DNA of 64,000 bases from Paenibacillus sp. JJ-100 (GTDB lineage: Bacteria > Bacillota > Bacilli > Paenibacillales > Paenibacillaceae): contig NZ_CAOJCM010000002.1 of NCBI RefSeq assembly GCF_948329825.1, positions 806,001-870,000 of the forward strand, written 5' to 3'. Under the pieces are notes generated by a model. It ran no database searches. It worked only from the letters and a program-made list of their open reading frames with translations, and had not been told where the DNA came from. Position numbers and translations under genes: made by a program. Positions 54,152 to 63,691 of the stretch are shown piece after piece. Within the stretch, counting starts at the first letter, position 1; every line of letters begins with the position of its first letter.

Positions 54152-55123
54152 TCAGCGGCTTCTCAACGAAGCCAGTACATCTTCCATATCCTGCGGGATC
54201 GGCGCAGTGAATTCCATGTACTCCCCTGTTGTCGGATGCACAAAACCAAGGGTAGCGGCATGAAGAGCCTGTCCATTCATTTTGATTCCTTTATTACGTC
54301 CGTATGTCGGATCACCGACAAGTGGATGACCTATAAATTTCATATGCACGCGAATCTGGTGAGTACGTCCTGTTTCTAACTTTAACTCAAGTAAGGTGTA
54401 GTCGTTGATGCGTTCAGTCACAGTAAAATGCGTCACTGCATGTTTGCTGTTACGCTCTGTGACGGTATACATTTTACGGTCGTGCGTATCCCGTCCAATC
54501 GGTGCATCAATGGTGCCTTGATCGTGGCTCAGATGACCATGAACCAGCGCAATATAACGTCTGTTTACACTGTGTTCTTTCAACTGAGCAGCAAGCGAAG
54601 CGTGAGCACGATCATTTTTGGCAGCCATGATCAATCCAGACGTATCCTTGTCAATCCGATGTACGATCCCTGGACGCAATTCTCCGTTAATACCGGAAAG
54701 ATCCTTGCAATGATACATCAAAGCATTCACAAGTGTACCAGAAGTATGTCCCGGTGCCGGGTGGACGACTAGTCCGCGCTGTTTATTGATGACGATTAGA
54801 TCACTATCTTCGTAAACCACTTCAAGCGGGATGTCTTCTGCAACAATCTCCACCGCTTCCGGCTCAGGAACTTGTAATACAATCTTGTCCCCTTCGGACA
54901 GCTTCGTGTTAGCCTTGGCTACAGCTCCATTCACCGTGACTGCTCCGTCTGCTATCCATAGCTGGACTTGAGAGCGAGATACGTTATCTACAGCCTCAGT
55001 AATGTATTTATCTAGACGTTCTTTCTTATGTTCAGCAGCAACGATCCATTCCATACGTTGTTCATCATTATGTTGTTCTTCGTTGTTCAACTCTTCTTCG
55101 TGTAAATTACTCAGTTTGCTCAT
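54152..55123 (-). CDS. RluD-type 23S rRNA pseudouridine synthase
   Basis: 323 residues. An N-terminal S4 domain (ERLDKYITEAVDNVSRSQVQLWI) precedes the RluA-family catalytic core: GIVHRIDKDTSGLIMAAK carries the catalytic Asp, then YIALVHGHL and LETGRTHQIRVHMKFIGHPLVGDPTYG. It corresponds to Bacillus ylyB, which follows lspA. Its start overlaps the lspA end by 17 nt. The ATG at 55123 touches a GAAGGG sequence, so the true start is slightly uncertain. Confidence 0.93.
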   Translation of the reverse strand: MSKLSNLHEEELNNEEQHNDEQRMEWIVAAEHKKERLDKYITEAVDNVSRSQVQLWIADGAVTVNGAVAKANTKLSEGDKIVLQVPEPEAVEIVAEDIPLEVVYEDSDLIVINKQRGLVVHPAPGHTSGTLVNALMYHCKDLSGINGELRPGIVHRIDKDTSGLIMAAKNDRAHASLAAQLKEHSVNRRYIALVHGHLSHDQGTIDAPIGRDTHDRKMYTVTERNSKHAVTHFTVTERINDYTLLELKLETGRTHQIRVHMKFIGHPLVGDPTYGRNKGIKMNGQALHAATLGFVHPTTGEYMEFTAPIPQDMEDVLASLRSR

Positions 55124-55613
55124 TCCCTTCAGTCTTCGCAGCCGCTTTTTCACGACGTCCTTCAAGCAATGTTTCCACAATGATTAGTGCTACACCGACG
55201 CATATAGCCGAATCGGCAATGTTGAAGATTGGAAACGTATAGCTTCCAAAATTAAGCTGCACAAAGTCCACAACTTCCCCTGTTAATGCACGATCAAGAA
55301 AGTTACCGATCGCTCCCCCAAGTACCAAACTAAGGGCGACGGGAAGCAATTTATGTGGAGTGTCTTTCACCTTTTGCAAATACCAAATCAAAGCAACAAC
55401 TACAATGATCGTCACCACAATAAAGAACCAACGCTGGTCCTGTAATATTCCAAATGCAGCACCTGAATTACGATGGGAGGTAATGACAAAAAAATTGCCA
55501 ATGACCGGAATCTCTTCTCTAAGTTCCATCCGGGTAGCAATCAGGTACTTCGTTCCCTGATCCACTAAAAACACGATAAAAGCAAGGATATAATACACCA
55601 CGTTTATTGTCAC
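55107..55613 (-). CDS. lspA: Lipoprotein signal peptidase (signal peptidase II)
   Basis: Cleaves signal peptides of lipidated prolipoproteins in the membrane. 168 residues with four membrane helices. The two catalytic Asp are in GGAIGNFLDR...VVDF and FNIADSAICVG; the SHRNSGAAFGIL motif is present. It is cotranscribed with the pseudouridine synthase gene as in Bacillus. Confidence 0.97.
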   Translation of the reverse strand: MTINVVYYILAFIVFLVDQGTKYLIATRMELREEIPVIGNFFVITSHRNSGAAFGILQDQRWFFIVVTIIVVVALIWYLQKVKDTPHKLLPVALSLVLGGAIGNFLDRALTGEVVDFVQLNFGSYTFPIFNIADSAICVGVALIIVETLLEGRREKAAAKTEGNEQTE

Positions 55614-55832
55614 TCCGTTCTTGTCTTTTCCAGCGATACCAAACTTTCGCCAGACTTATTTTATTGTAGCACAGCTATTCGAAGAACGTCCATGACGTGG
55701 AATATAAGCTGAGTTATATACAGTTTGGAAAAAGCGATAACTAACATTTGCCTTATGTAATCCTGCCCAAAAAGGTACATCCTAGAATGGAGACTACAAC
55801 CGGATTCCAGATGGAACAGAAAGGGGAAAATC

Positions 55833-56567
55833 ATGTCACATTTTACATCTGAGCAAATGCGTTCTCTGCGTTCCCAGCTTATGTCCAACAAACATGATAT
55901 CGAACATCGGCTTTCAGACAACGAACACTATGGGCTGGGAGATTCTTTAAAACTCCAGACCGGTGAACTGTCACCTATTGATAATCATCCCGGGGATCTT
56001 GCCACAGAGGTATACGAACGAGGAAAAGATATTTCGCTCCTAGAGCATGATGAATTCCAACTCGAACGTATTGATTCAGCCCTGCACGCGATGGAAGAAG
56101 GCCATTACGGTATATGTGCAGTCTGCCAACAACCTATCCCATATGAGCGAATGGAAGCCGTCCCCTACACAAAATATTGTAAAAAACATCAACCGGAGAC
56201 AGTTGTTTCGGAAAATCGGCCTGTTGAAGAGGAATTCCTGGCTCCATCGTTTGGACGTACCAGTCTGGATGAGCGGGAAGATCAGAATGGCTTTGACGGC
56301 GAAGATGCCTGGCAGATCGTAGAGAGCTGGGGCAACTCCAACTCCCCTGCAATGGCAGAAAACGGCGATATTGATAGCTACGATGTAATGGCTATTGAGG
56401 CCACCGAAGAGATGGACGGCTTTGTTGAAGCTTATGAAAGCTTTGTCGCAACGGATATTTATGGTCATGATGTATCCATTGTCCGTAATCGCCAGTATCG
56501 GCAGTATCTAGACAATGGCGAAGGCGACGGCCTACTTGAACCCGACTCATTGGATGATGATCTGTGA
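55833..56567 (+). CDS. TraR/DksA-type zinc-finger protein (YteA-like)
   Basis: 244 residues. The N-terminal helical part contains DNHPGDLATEVYERGKDISL. A zinc-finger follows (YGICAVCQQPIPYERM ... TKYCKKH), as in TraR/DksA proteins, then a long acidic C-terminus. YteA-type proteins in Bacillus are linked to sporulation; whether they act on RNA polymerase like DksA is not settled. It is divergent from lspA and 219 nt from it. Confidence 0.85.
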   Translation: MSHFTSEQMRSLRSQLMSNKHDIEHRLSDNEHYGLGDSLKLQTGELSPIDNHPGDLATEVYERGKDISLLEHDEFQLERIDSALHAMEEGHYGICAVCQQPIPYERMEAVPYTKYCKKHQPETVVSENRPVEEEFLAPSFGRTSLDEREDQNGFDGEDAWQIVESWGNSNSPAMAENGDIDSYDVMAIEATEEMDGFVEAYESFVATDIYGHDVSIVRNRQYRQYLDNGEGDGLLEPDSLDDDL

Positions 56568-56589
56568 CTCTGCTTCCAATCTTATGGAA

Positions 56590-56949
56590 TCAATAGGTCG
56601 TCATATCCAGCTGACGCTGGACGATTCGTACAATATCAGCAATATAATCTCCAACGATCGGCAAATTTAGAGCGCCAAGAAGTTGTAACACATAGATAAT
56701 GGTTGCAGCGAAAAAAGTAAACCCAATCGCAATGCCTACACCTCTGGCTGCGCCGGACAACAGATTTAACCCGATAAGCTTCCATGGTCGAAGCAGCAGT
56801 TCGGTATATTGTGCAATCCGTGAACGCTCCAGCTCATTAGCAATCCGGCTCGTTAATGTATGTAACTCTTCAATTTTATCATGCGATATGTCTGCGGTTT
56901 CCAGTGATGCTGATTTAATGGATTCCGCTGACTGTTCTTGTTTGCTCAT
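56590..56949 (-). CDS. DUF5665-type membrane protein
   Basis: 119 residues from ATG 56949 (GGAG 6 nt upstream). The N-terminal half is polar and helical (HTLTSRIANELERSRIAQY), followed by LLRPWKLIGLNLLSGAARGVGIAIGFT and a membrane helix, then DYIADIVRIVQRQ. This fits the DUF5665 family of unknown function. It converges with the TraR/DksA-type gene 23 nt away. Confidence 0.7.
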   Translation of the reverse strand: MSKQEQSAESIKSASLETADISHDKIEELHTLTSRIANELERSRIAQYTELLLRPWKLIGLNLLSGAARGVGIAIGFTFFAATIIYVLQLLGALNLPIVGDYIADIVRIVQRQLDMTTY

Positions 56950-57053
56950 GGTTCGCTCCATTCCTTGCATGAGTATAGATAAATCTATTTTAATAAAACC
57001 AATCCAAAGGAAGTGCACAATTTAAGCATTGCCTTTTCTGCAAAAAAACAAAC

Positions 57054-57090
57054 GAGCCCAGCTTCGGGAATTGCTTCCTTAGCTGAGCTC
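57054..57090 (-). terminator. Terminator after ileS
   Basis: GAGCTCAGCT and AGCTGGGCTC pair with one wobble and are followed by GTTTGTTTTTTT on the minus strand. Confidence 0.75.
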
Positions 57091-57146
57091 ATTTATTGTT
57101 GGTTCTTATAGATTTACGTTACCTATCTCAGGAAATGATCTAAATA

Positions 57147-60100
57147 CTAGGCTTCAATGTGGATTCCGATTGTTTTGCCCCCGGCTTCCAGGCGCTCCAT
57201 TGTATCGGTTGTACCAAATGAGACGTCGGTCACCAGTACATTTTCACGAAGCACATCGTCAAATGCTTGTATCGCCTCTTGAAGTTCTGCATCTACATCC
57301 AGCATCAGACGCACTCTTTTTTCAATTGGCAGATCCAGACGTTTCCGTGTATCCTGAACCGCTCGAACAACCTCACGTACCCAGCCTTCCTGCTCCAGTG
57401 CCGTTGTGATCTCTGTATTCAGTGCAACGGTCAGTCCATAACCGGACGCTGAAGCAAACCCGGATTTAGCTTGTTTCTCAACCAGCAACTCCTCTTCAGT
57501 TACCTGTAGCTCTTCACCCTCCGGAGAAACGACGTTGAATACACCTTCCGATACCACTTTACGTGTTTCATCAGCCGTCATGCCTTTAAACAGGTTTTGC
57601 AAGAAACCTACGTTTTTACCGTATTTTTTACCTGCAACTTTGAGATTCAGCTTAAGTGTAAAATCAACGAATTCCGCATCGTTATGCTCTGTACGGATTC
57701 CTTTAACGTTGATCTCTTCCTTGATGATCTCTTCATAACTTGCCAGATCAAAGCCTTTATCGAGAGAAACAATCAACTCGGACAGCGGCTGGCGTGTTTT
57801 GATCCCGGTCTCGTTACGAACGTTACGGGCAAGCTCAACGACACGACGAGCGGTTTCCATATCCTGCTCCAGAGCCGCATCAATCAAGGCTTCATTGGCT
57901 ACAGGATAGTCATCCATATGCACGCTCTCACCAGTAGTCAGGTTGAGATAGATATCTTCAGCCAGCATTGGTGTGAACGGCGCAACCAGCTTCGCTGTAG
58001 TCACCAGCACTTCTGTAAGAGTACGATACGCATCCAGTTTATCCTCTGTCAGTCCACTTCCCCAGAAACGGTCACGGGAACGGCGGATATACCAGTTACT
58101 CAGCTCATCTACAAAAGCTTCAATTGCTTTGGAGGAATTGAGGTAGTCGTTCACAGACAACGCTTTTTCTACCACAAGGATTAGGCTGTTCAGTCTGGAC
58201 AAAATCCAGCGATCCAGCTTGTGTGCAGACACTTGGAATGGATGCTCTTGTGGATCGAATCCATCGATAGTCGCATACAGCGTCAGGAATGCATGAGTAT
58301 TCACCAACGTATCCACCATTTTGGATTTCGCTTCACCTACGATACCTTTGGAGAAACGTTTGCTGTTCCACGGTGCACTATCAGACAACAGCGCCCAGCG
58401 GAATGCATCCGTACCGTACTCCTCAATTACTTCCCAAGGGTCGATAACATTGCCTTTGGATTTGGACATCTTCTGTCCGTTTTCGTCCAGTACGTGTCCA
58501 GTTGCCATAACCGCTTTGTAAGGCGCTTTGCCTGTCAAAAGGGTAGACACGGCGAGCAGGCTGTAGAACCAGCCGCGCGTCTGGTCAATTCCTTCACAGA
58601 TCATATCTGCCGGATATTGCTGCTCAAATACTTCTTTATTTTCAAAAGGATAATGTTGCTGTGCGAACGGCATGGAGCCGCTATCGAACCACACATCGAT
58701 TACTTCAGGCGTGCGCTTCATTTCATATTTGCCACAAGAACTGAGCACTTTCACTTCATCTACATATGGCTTATGCAATTCGAGATTTTCAGGTACATCG
58801 CCTACAGCGCGTGCACGTAGTTCAGCGATGCTGTGGGGAGCAAACTGTTCGCCAGTCTCTTCACATACCCAGATGTTCAGAGGTGTTCCCCAGTAACGGT
58901 CACGACTAATATTCCAGTCCACGAGGTCTTCCAGGAATTTTCCGAAGCGACCTTCACGCACGTGACCCGGATACCATTCTACTTCACTATTGTTGGCAAT
59001 CAACTGATCCTTGATCGCGGTTGTCTGGATAAACCAGCTATCCATCGCATAGTACAATAGTGGTGTGTCGCAGCGCCAGCAGAACGGATAGCTGTGCTCA
59101 TACTTCTCTTTGCTGAACAAACGTCCATTCTCAGACAGATATCTAACGATATCGATGTCGCAATCCTTCACGAAACGACCCGCAAAATCCGTCACTTGTT
59201 CTACAAACTTACCTTCCAGATCGACCATGTTCACAAAACTGATGCCATTCTCACGGCATACACGATAGTCGTCCTCACCATGTGCTGGCGCCATGTGTAC
59301 GATCCCCGTACCACTTGCATCCGTAACAAATCCTGCACCCAAGACCATGTTTGTTTTCTCTGCCTTAACATAGTTAAATGGCGGGCTATATGTTTTACCG
59401 ACCAGATCTGCACCTTTTAGTGCCCCGATGATCTCATATTCACCTTTACTATCCTTCATCACTTTTTCTACAAGATTGGTTGCCATGATGTACACTTCAT
59501 CATTCTGACGTACACGGGAGTAATCCATTTCCGGATTGACAGCCAAAGCCACGTGAGAAGGAAGTGTCCAAGGCGTTGTCGTCCACGCCAGAATGAATTC
59601 TCCGCTGTCATCCAGCTTGAATTTGGCTGTTGCACTCAGATCTTTAACATCTTTGTACCCTTGTGCTACTTCATGCGAGCTTAGTGTGGTTTGACAAGAA
59701 GGACAGTAGGGACTTACGCGGTGACCGCGATACAGCAGTCCTTTCTCATGGATCGTTGCAAGGATGTTCCACACACTCTCGATGTAGTTGTTGTCAAGTG
59801 TGATGTAAGGGTTATCCATATCCGTCCAGTACCCGATACCTTCAGTCAGGTCGCGCCACTGCTGTTCATATTCGAACACGCTCGCTTTGCATTCGTTTAT
59901 AAATTTCTCTACACCATAATCTTCAATTTCCCATTTGTGCGAGATGCCTAATTTTTTCTGTACTCCAAGCTCTACGGGCAAACCATGTGTATCCCAGCCG
60001 GCTTTACGCACAACACGATATCCCTTCATCGTATTGTAACGTCCTACAAAGTCTTTGATTACTCGCCCAAGAACGTGGCCGATATGCGGTTTACCGTTCG

Positions 60101-60257
60101 CTGTAGGCGGGCCTTCATAAAACACGAAATTAGGCTTACCTTCCCGGTTCTCGATCGAGCGTTTAAAGGTATTCTCCGTTTTCCATTTATTTAGTACACG
60201 CAATTCTCTTGCACGTGCTTTTTCTTTGACATCAACTCGTTGCATGCTGCTCAACAT
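57147..60257 (-). CDS. ileS: Isoleucyl-tRNA synthetase, type 2 (long form)
   Basis: Charges tRNA-Ile. 1,036 residues. Class I motifs: PPTANGKPHIGHVLGR (HIGH) and QKMSKSKGNVIDPWE (KMSKS). The editing domain (WTTTPWTLPSHVALAVNP) is present. Length and GWDTHGLPVELGVQKKLG place it with the type-2 (eukaryote-like) enzymes, a group that includes mupirocin-resistant forms, rather than the ~920-residue type 1. It is preceded by its own promoter and a T-box leader and follows divIVA, as in Bacillus. Confidence 0.95.
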   Translation of the reverse strand: MLSSMQRVDVKEKARARELRVLNKWKTENTFKRSIENREGKPNFVFYEGPPTANGKPHIGHVLGRVIKDFVGRYNTMKGYRVVRKAGWDTHGLPVELGVQKKLGISHKWEIEDYGVEKFINECKASVFEYEQQWRDLTEGIGYWTDMDNPYITLDNNYIESVWNILATIHEKGLLYRGHRVSPYCPSCQTTLSSHEVAQGYKDVKDLSATAKFKLDDSGEFILAWTTTPWTLPSHVALAVNPEMDYSRVRQNDEVYIMATNLVEKVMKDSKGEYEIIGALKGADLVGKTYSPPFNYVKAEKTNMVLGAGFVTDASGTGIVHMAPAHGEDDYRVCRENGISFVNMVDLEGKFVEQVTDFAGRFVKDCDIDIVRYLSENGRLFSKEKYEHSYPFCWRCDTPLLYYAMDSWFIQTTAIKDQLIANNSEVEWYPGHVREGRFGKFLEDLVDWNISRDRYWGTPLNIWVCEETGEQFAPHSIAELRARAVGDVPENLELHKPYVDEVKVLSSCGKYEMKRTPEVIDVWFDSGSMPFAQQHYPFENKEVFEQQYPADMICEGIDQTRGWFYSLLAVSTLLTGKAPYKAVMATGHVLDENGQKMSKSKGNVIDPWEVIEEYGTDAFRWALLSDSAPWNSKRFSKGIVGEAKSKMVDTLVNTHAFLTLYATIDGFDPQEHPFQVSAHKLDRWILSRLNSLILVVEKALSVNDYLNSSKAIEAFVDELSNWYIRRSRDRFWGSGLTEDKLDAYRTLTEVLVTTAKLVAPFTPMLAEDIYLNLTTGESVHMDDYPVANEALIDAALEQDMETARRVVELARNVRNETGIKTRQPLSELIVSLDKGFDLASYEEIIKEEINVKGIRTEHNDAEFVDFTLKLNLKVAGKKYGKNVGFLQNLFKGMTADETRKVVSEGVFNVVSPEGEELQVTEEELLVEKQAKSGFASASGYGLTVALNTEITTALEQEGWVREVVRAVQDTRKRLDLPIEKRVRLMLDVDAELQEAIQAFDDVLRENVLVTDVSFGTTDTMERLEAGGKTIGIHIEA

Positions 60258-60334
60258 CCTTCCTTATATTTAATGAAACCCTTGTAAAACGTCCACAACA
60301 CGCCTCACCAATCACCGTTTTGGAACACAAAAAA

Positions 60335-60648
60335 ACCTCCTCCCTGGAAAGGGACGAGGTTCTGCTCGCGTTACCACCCTAATTCTGTTCATCACAAACC
60401 ACATTCAGTTACCCTGAGTATGCTCTGTCATCAACAGCGCTTAAGCCCCCGCTAAACTAATACGAGGTACCGTTATAACGTACGGCTTACGGTTCAGCTT
60501 ACACACGGCGATACGTCCACCGCTTCAGCATCACTTCTCCGGGAAGATATTCGGCTATAACTCATCCGTTGGTTTTCACCAGACACCAACTCTCTGAGGG
60601 ATGAGATCATAACGTACTGAGCCCGTCATGGAATCACTATTCAATATG
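60335..60648 (-). ncRNA. T-box riboswitch leader of ileS
   Basis: AGGGTGGTAACGCG (60380-60367) is the T-box, with TGGT able to pair with the ACCA end of tRNA. The terminator ACCTCGTCCC/GGGAGGAGGT (60360-60335) plus T7 follows. Upstream, AGAGAGTTGGTG...CTGGTGAAAACCAAC is the usual stem I base. Uncharged tRNA-Ile should allow readthrough. I did not fix the specifier codon. Confidence 0.93.
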
Positions 60649-60654
60649 AATATA

Positions 60655-60683
60655 GTTATAGCTTCTTTGCCCGCAAAAGTCAA
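60655..60683 (-). promoter_or_regulatory. Promoter of the ileS T-box leader
   Basis: TTGACT (60683-60678), 17 nt, TATAAC (60660-60655), starting 13 nt after the divIVA stop codon. GCCCG/CGGGC repeats surround the -35. Confidence 0.75.
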
Positions 60684-60695
60684 CCGGGCGGTAGA

Positions 60696-61205
60696 CTAAT
60701 AAATTTCTTTCATCTCCCGCTCACGATCACGTACTTCCTGTTCACGGCTCTCCAGTGCTTCCCAACCATCCTGTGTCAACAGTTCCAGCTGAGCTTCAAC
60801 AAGCGTACGGAAACGCGCACGATAGATGGAAGCTTGTTTCTTAAGCTCTTCCACCTCCAGGGCAATCTTACGTGATTTACCAAGGGCTTCGTTAACAATC
60901 CGGTCAGCATTTTTCTCTGCTTCCTTCACGATTAACTGAGCTTCCTTCTTCGCATTATTTTTGACATCGTCAGCAGCTTCCTGTGCAATGATGATCGTTT
61001 TGCTTAGAGTTTCCTCAATGGTAGCAAAATGATCCAGCTTCTCCTGAACGGACAGCAACTGATTACTCAGCTCTTTATTCTCGCGAATGACGCCTTCGTA
61101 ATCTTTGATGACTTGATCCAGAAATTCATTGACTTCATCCTCGTCATACCCGCGCAAACGTCGGGAGAATTCCTTGTTATGTATGTCCAGCGGCGTTAAT
61201 GGCAT
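60696..61205 (-). CDS. divIVA: DivIVA, cell-division/polar scaffold protein
   Basis: 169 residues from ATG 61205 (AGGAGG 8 nt upstream). The N-terminal lipid-binding domain reads MPLTPLDIHNKEFSRRLRGY and DEDEVNEFLDQVIKDYE, followed by a long coiled coil ending REQEVRDREREMKEIY. DivIVA marks curved membrane at septa and poles. It lies between ylmH and ileS as in Bacillus, with a structured leader upstream. Confidence 0.95.
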   Translation of the reverse strand: MPLTPLDIHNKEFSRRLRGYDEDEVNEFLDQVIKDYEGVIRENKELSNQLLSVQEKLDHFATIEETLSKTIIIAQEAADDVKNNAKKEAQLIVKEAEKNADRIVNEALGKSRKIALEVEELKKQASIYRARFRTLVEAQLELLTQDGWEALESREQEVRDREREMKEIY

Positions 61206-61400
61206 GCTGTCCACCTCCTGTAAAAATTCCTTCTCGCTCTTAGAGAAGGTTTGCAGCACTTGGGTTCCACCCAAAGGGCCGTAATCAGCTGCCAAGTGGA
61301 GCAACTTGTACGGAATGGACCTGCCTTCGCATTGTCAGAGATCCATCTCACATCTTGTACTTTAATGTATATCGGAAGGACCGAGTATTTTTTTACCCTT
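61206..61400 (-). promoter_or_regulatory. Structured leader before divIVA with terminator-like hairpin
   Basis: On the minus strand, TTTGGGTGGAACCCAAG forms a hairpin with loop TGGAA. About 10 nt later CCTTCTC/GAGAAGG forms a second stem followed by AATTTTT, and then the divIVA ribosome site. CACTTGG upstream can pair with CCAAGTG, an alternative fold. The GGGTGGAACC core resembles a T-box, but no clear stem I is visible. Confidence 0.4.
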
Positions 61401-61444
61401 TACGTTTAACATTCGACAAGAATTCGGAATATCCTGCATCAACC

Positions 61445-62227
61445 TCAAGCAAATTTCCCTATTTTCACGCGGCAGCGGCCTTTTTTGGTCGTTCCATCTT
61501 GTTCCAACACTTTAAAACGGCCAAAACCCTGGATAGATACTACATCGCCCGCTTTTAATGCTTTTGAAGGATCTTCCACCAATTTCCAGTTCACTTTGCA
61601 ACGCCCCGCCTTAATCGGATTCAGTACCTTACTCCGGCTAAGTCGATACACATCCGCACAGATCCCATCCAACCGCATTGAAGCAACAGTGATATCAACC
61701 GTATCCAGTTTGGTGTCAGTCCATTTCATCTGGTCCAGTGGTAACAGCTCTGTGAACACATGCAGACGATGAACCTGATTTAACTGAAGCGATAAAAAAG
61801 CGCCGGTTTCCGCTGCCACTACCGTATGGCAACCATCTTCCAGCACTTGTATATCTCCGATCTTGCCTCTTTTCATCCCGAGTCCAAGCAGGGAACCCAT
61901 ATAGTCCCCATGCTCGAGTTCCGAGATTTTCTGATCGTCAGACGTAATACTGAGCACTTGCATCCCCATGTCCTCTTCGTCGAGATAACGATAATCGGGT
62001 GCAATCAATGCACGCTTGCGTTCAGCAGCCTCGTATCCGCCATCCAGACGAAGCTGGACGTCTTGGCTGCGATTGACCAAGGATTGCAGAATAAACACCT
62101 GTCTTGGATCAAGAAAATCGGTGAGCTTGGTATCATGATACTTGCTCGCCCGCTCCACCCAATCGGAAGCTTTATCTACAAAGTCTCGCTCATCATGACT
62201 AAAATGTTCGTAAATATCACCGCTCAT
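61445..62227 (-). CDS. ylmH: YlmH, S4-domain RNA-binding protein
   Basis: 260 residues. The C-terminal S4 domain reads ASMRLDGICADVYRLSRSKV ... GDVVSIQGFGRFKV. The N-terminal part (DERDFVDKASDWVERAS, FLDPRQVFILQSLVN) fits the YlmH family. Recent work links YlmH to peptidyl-tRNA-bearing 50S subunits in ribosome quality control. It sits between ylmG and divIVA. Confidence 0.95.
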   Translation of the reverse strand: MSGDIYEHFSHDERDFVDKASDWVERASKYHDTKLTDFLDPRQVFILQSLVNRSQDVQLRLDGGYEAAERKRALIAPDYRYLDEEDMGMQVLSITSDDQKISELEHGDYMGSLLGLGMKRGKIGDIQVLEDGCHTVVAAETGAFLSLQLNQVHRLHVFTELLPLDQMKWTDTKLDTVDITVASMRLDGICADVYRLSRSKVLNPIKAGRCKVNWKLVEDPSKALKAGDVVSIQGFGRFKVLEQDGTTKKGRCRVKIGKFA

Positions 62228-62242
62228 CTATGCCACCCTATC

Positions 62243-62515
62243 CTATAATAAAAAATACTGAACGATAGAGAGTAACCCTACAAGCGCGAGTCGAAGAACT
62301 AATAGCGCAACAATCGGGGAAATATCCAGTACACCGAATAAAGGCGGGATAAATCGGCGGAAAGGACTTAAATAGGGTTCCACAAATTTGCCTAACAATT
62401 CACCGATGAAGCTTTCCCGTGCGTTGGGAAGCCATGACATCAATATGTAGACAATGACCATGTAAAAATAAATCTGGTATACCGTTAACAATATGCCTTC
62501 AATCATCTGATACAA
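62243..62515 (-). CDS. ylmG: YlmG, YggT-family membrane protein
   Basis: 90 residues with two membrane helices (YQIYFYMVIVYILMSWLPN and ISPIVALLVLRLALVGLL) around LGKFVEPYLSPFRRFIPP, the YggT signature. It is conserved beside sepF in Firmicutes and other Gram-positives; its exact role is unknown. Confidence 0.93.
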   Translation of the reverse strand: MYQMIEGILLTVYQIYFYMVIVYILMSWLPNARESFIGELLGKFVEPYLSPFRRFIPPLFGVLDISPIVALLVLRLALVGLLSIVQYFLL

Positions 62516-62522
62516 AAGCGGC

Positions 62523-62990
62523 TCACCTCATTCTGTTATAATCTTGCTCGCTGTCAGCCAGTATTTCCGTAATCGTTCCCTGAATTTCAACTGTATCTGG
62601 CGTACAGAGAAAAATATTGCCGCCGATTTTAGATATACCACCACCTAATGCATACACCGTACCGCTAAGAAAATCAATCACACGTAAAGCCTGATCCTGC
62701 CGGATCCGCTGAAGATTCACCACGACGGTGCGATGTGAACGCAGATGGTCAGCAATCTCCTGTGCTTCATCATAGGAACGAGGCTCATAAAGGACAACTT
62801 TCACATTTTTCTGGGAATGAATGCTAACCACATTATTACCCCTTTGGTTTTTACGTTTATCAAATGGCGACGTTTCATTTTCTTGCTGTTCAGGCTCTTG
62901 TTCTTCCTGTGCAGCAAGTCGTTCCCGCTCCACAACCTCTTCCTCTTCCTGAAGACCCAGAAAATTCATAAATTTATTCATTACACCCAT
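62523..62990 (-). CDS. sepF: SepF, FtsZ-ring membrane anchor
   Basis: 155 residues from ATG 62990 (GAGGAG 8-9 nt upstream). The N-terminal amphipathic helix (MNKFMNFLGL) targets the membrane, an acidic linker follows, then the SepF fold (VVLYEPRSYDEAQEIADHL, VVNLQRIRQDQALRVIDFL, GGISKIGGNIFLCTP). It aligns FtsZ filaments at the septum. Its start overlaps the ylmE end by 10 nt. Confidence 0.96.
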   Translation of the reverse strand: MGVMNKFMNFLGLQEEEEVVERERLAAQEEQEPEQQENETSPFDKRKNQRGNNVVSIHSQKNVKVVLYEPRSYDEAQEIADHLRSHRTVVVNLQRIRQDQALRVIDFLSGTVYALGGGISKIGGNIFLCTPDTVEIQGTITEILADSEQDYNRMR

Positions 62991-63691
62991 CGTGTGCTCT
63001 CCTCTTTTCCTACGAGAATTGATCCAAGACGAACCCAAGTTGCCCCTTCTTCAATGGCGACTTCGAAATCATTGGACATGCCCATGGACAGTTCAGTTAT
63101 CGGCTCTGTAGTTAGTGCTTGTCCATTCAACTCATCTCTGAGCTCACGCAACCCCCGAAATACAGGACGCGTCATTTCAGGATCTTCTTCATAAGGTGCC
63201 ATCGTCATTAGACCAATGACCTTAAGGTTGTCAAACGATTGAATATCTTTCAGAAAAGAACTCGCCTGTTCAGGCTGCAAACCATATTTGCTCTCTTCAC
63301 CAGAAATATTCACTTGCATAAACGTGTTCACCTTAATTCCAAGTGAAGCAGCCTTTTTGTTCAGTTCTTTGGCCAGTGACAGACGATCCAGTGAGTGTAT
63401 ATATGCGAACTTACCAATGACGTCTTTTACCTTGTTTGTCTGCAAATGGCCGATAAAATGCCAGATGCCTTTTTGTCCAAATGCTTCCCATTTGGCCTGT
63501 GCATCTTGCCAGCGGTTTTCTCCAATATGCTCAAGACCGTGATCCAGCACAGCCCCCGTCGTTTGCAATGAAACATATTTCGTGACCGCAATCACATTCA
63601 CATCCTCAAAACGACGATTACTGCGCTTACACGCGTCTTCAATCTTCTGATTAACCTGTTGTACACGCTCCTCCAATGACAAAGAGGTCAC
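62981..63691 (-). CDS. ylmE: YlmE, PLP homeostasis protein (YggS/PLPBP family)
   Basis: 236 residues. PLP lysine in VNVIAVTKYVS; HFIGHLQTNKVKDV, VNISGEESKYGL and LSMGMSNDFEVAIEEGATWVRLGSILVG match the family. It binds PLP in a single barrel without enzyme activity known and balances PLP and amino acids. Its start overlaps the ylmD stop (ATGA). Confidence 0.96.
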   Translation of the reverse strand: MTSLSLEERVQQVNQKIEDACKRSNRRFEDVNVIAVTKYVSLQTTGAVLDHGLEHIGENRWQDAQAKWEAFGQKGIWHFIGHLQTNKVKDVIGKFAYIHSLDRLSLAKELNKKAASLGIKVNTFMQVNISGEESKYGLQPEQASSFLKDIQSFDNLKVIGLMTMAPYEEDPEMTRPVFRGLRELRDELNGQALTTEPITELSMGMSNDFEVAIEEGATWVRLGSILVGKEESTRWV

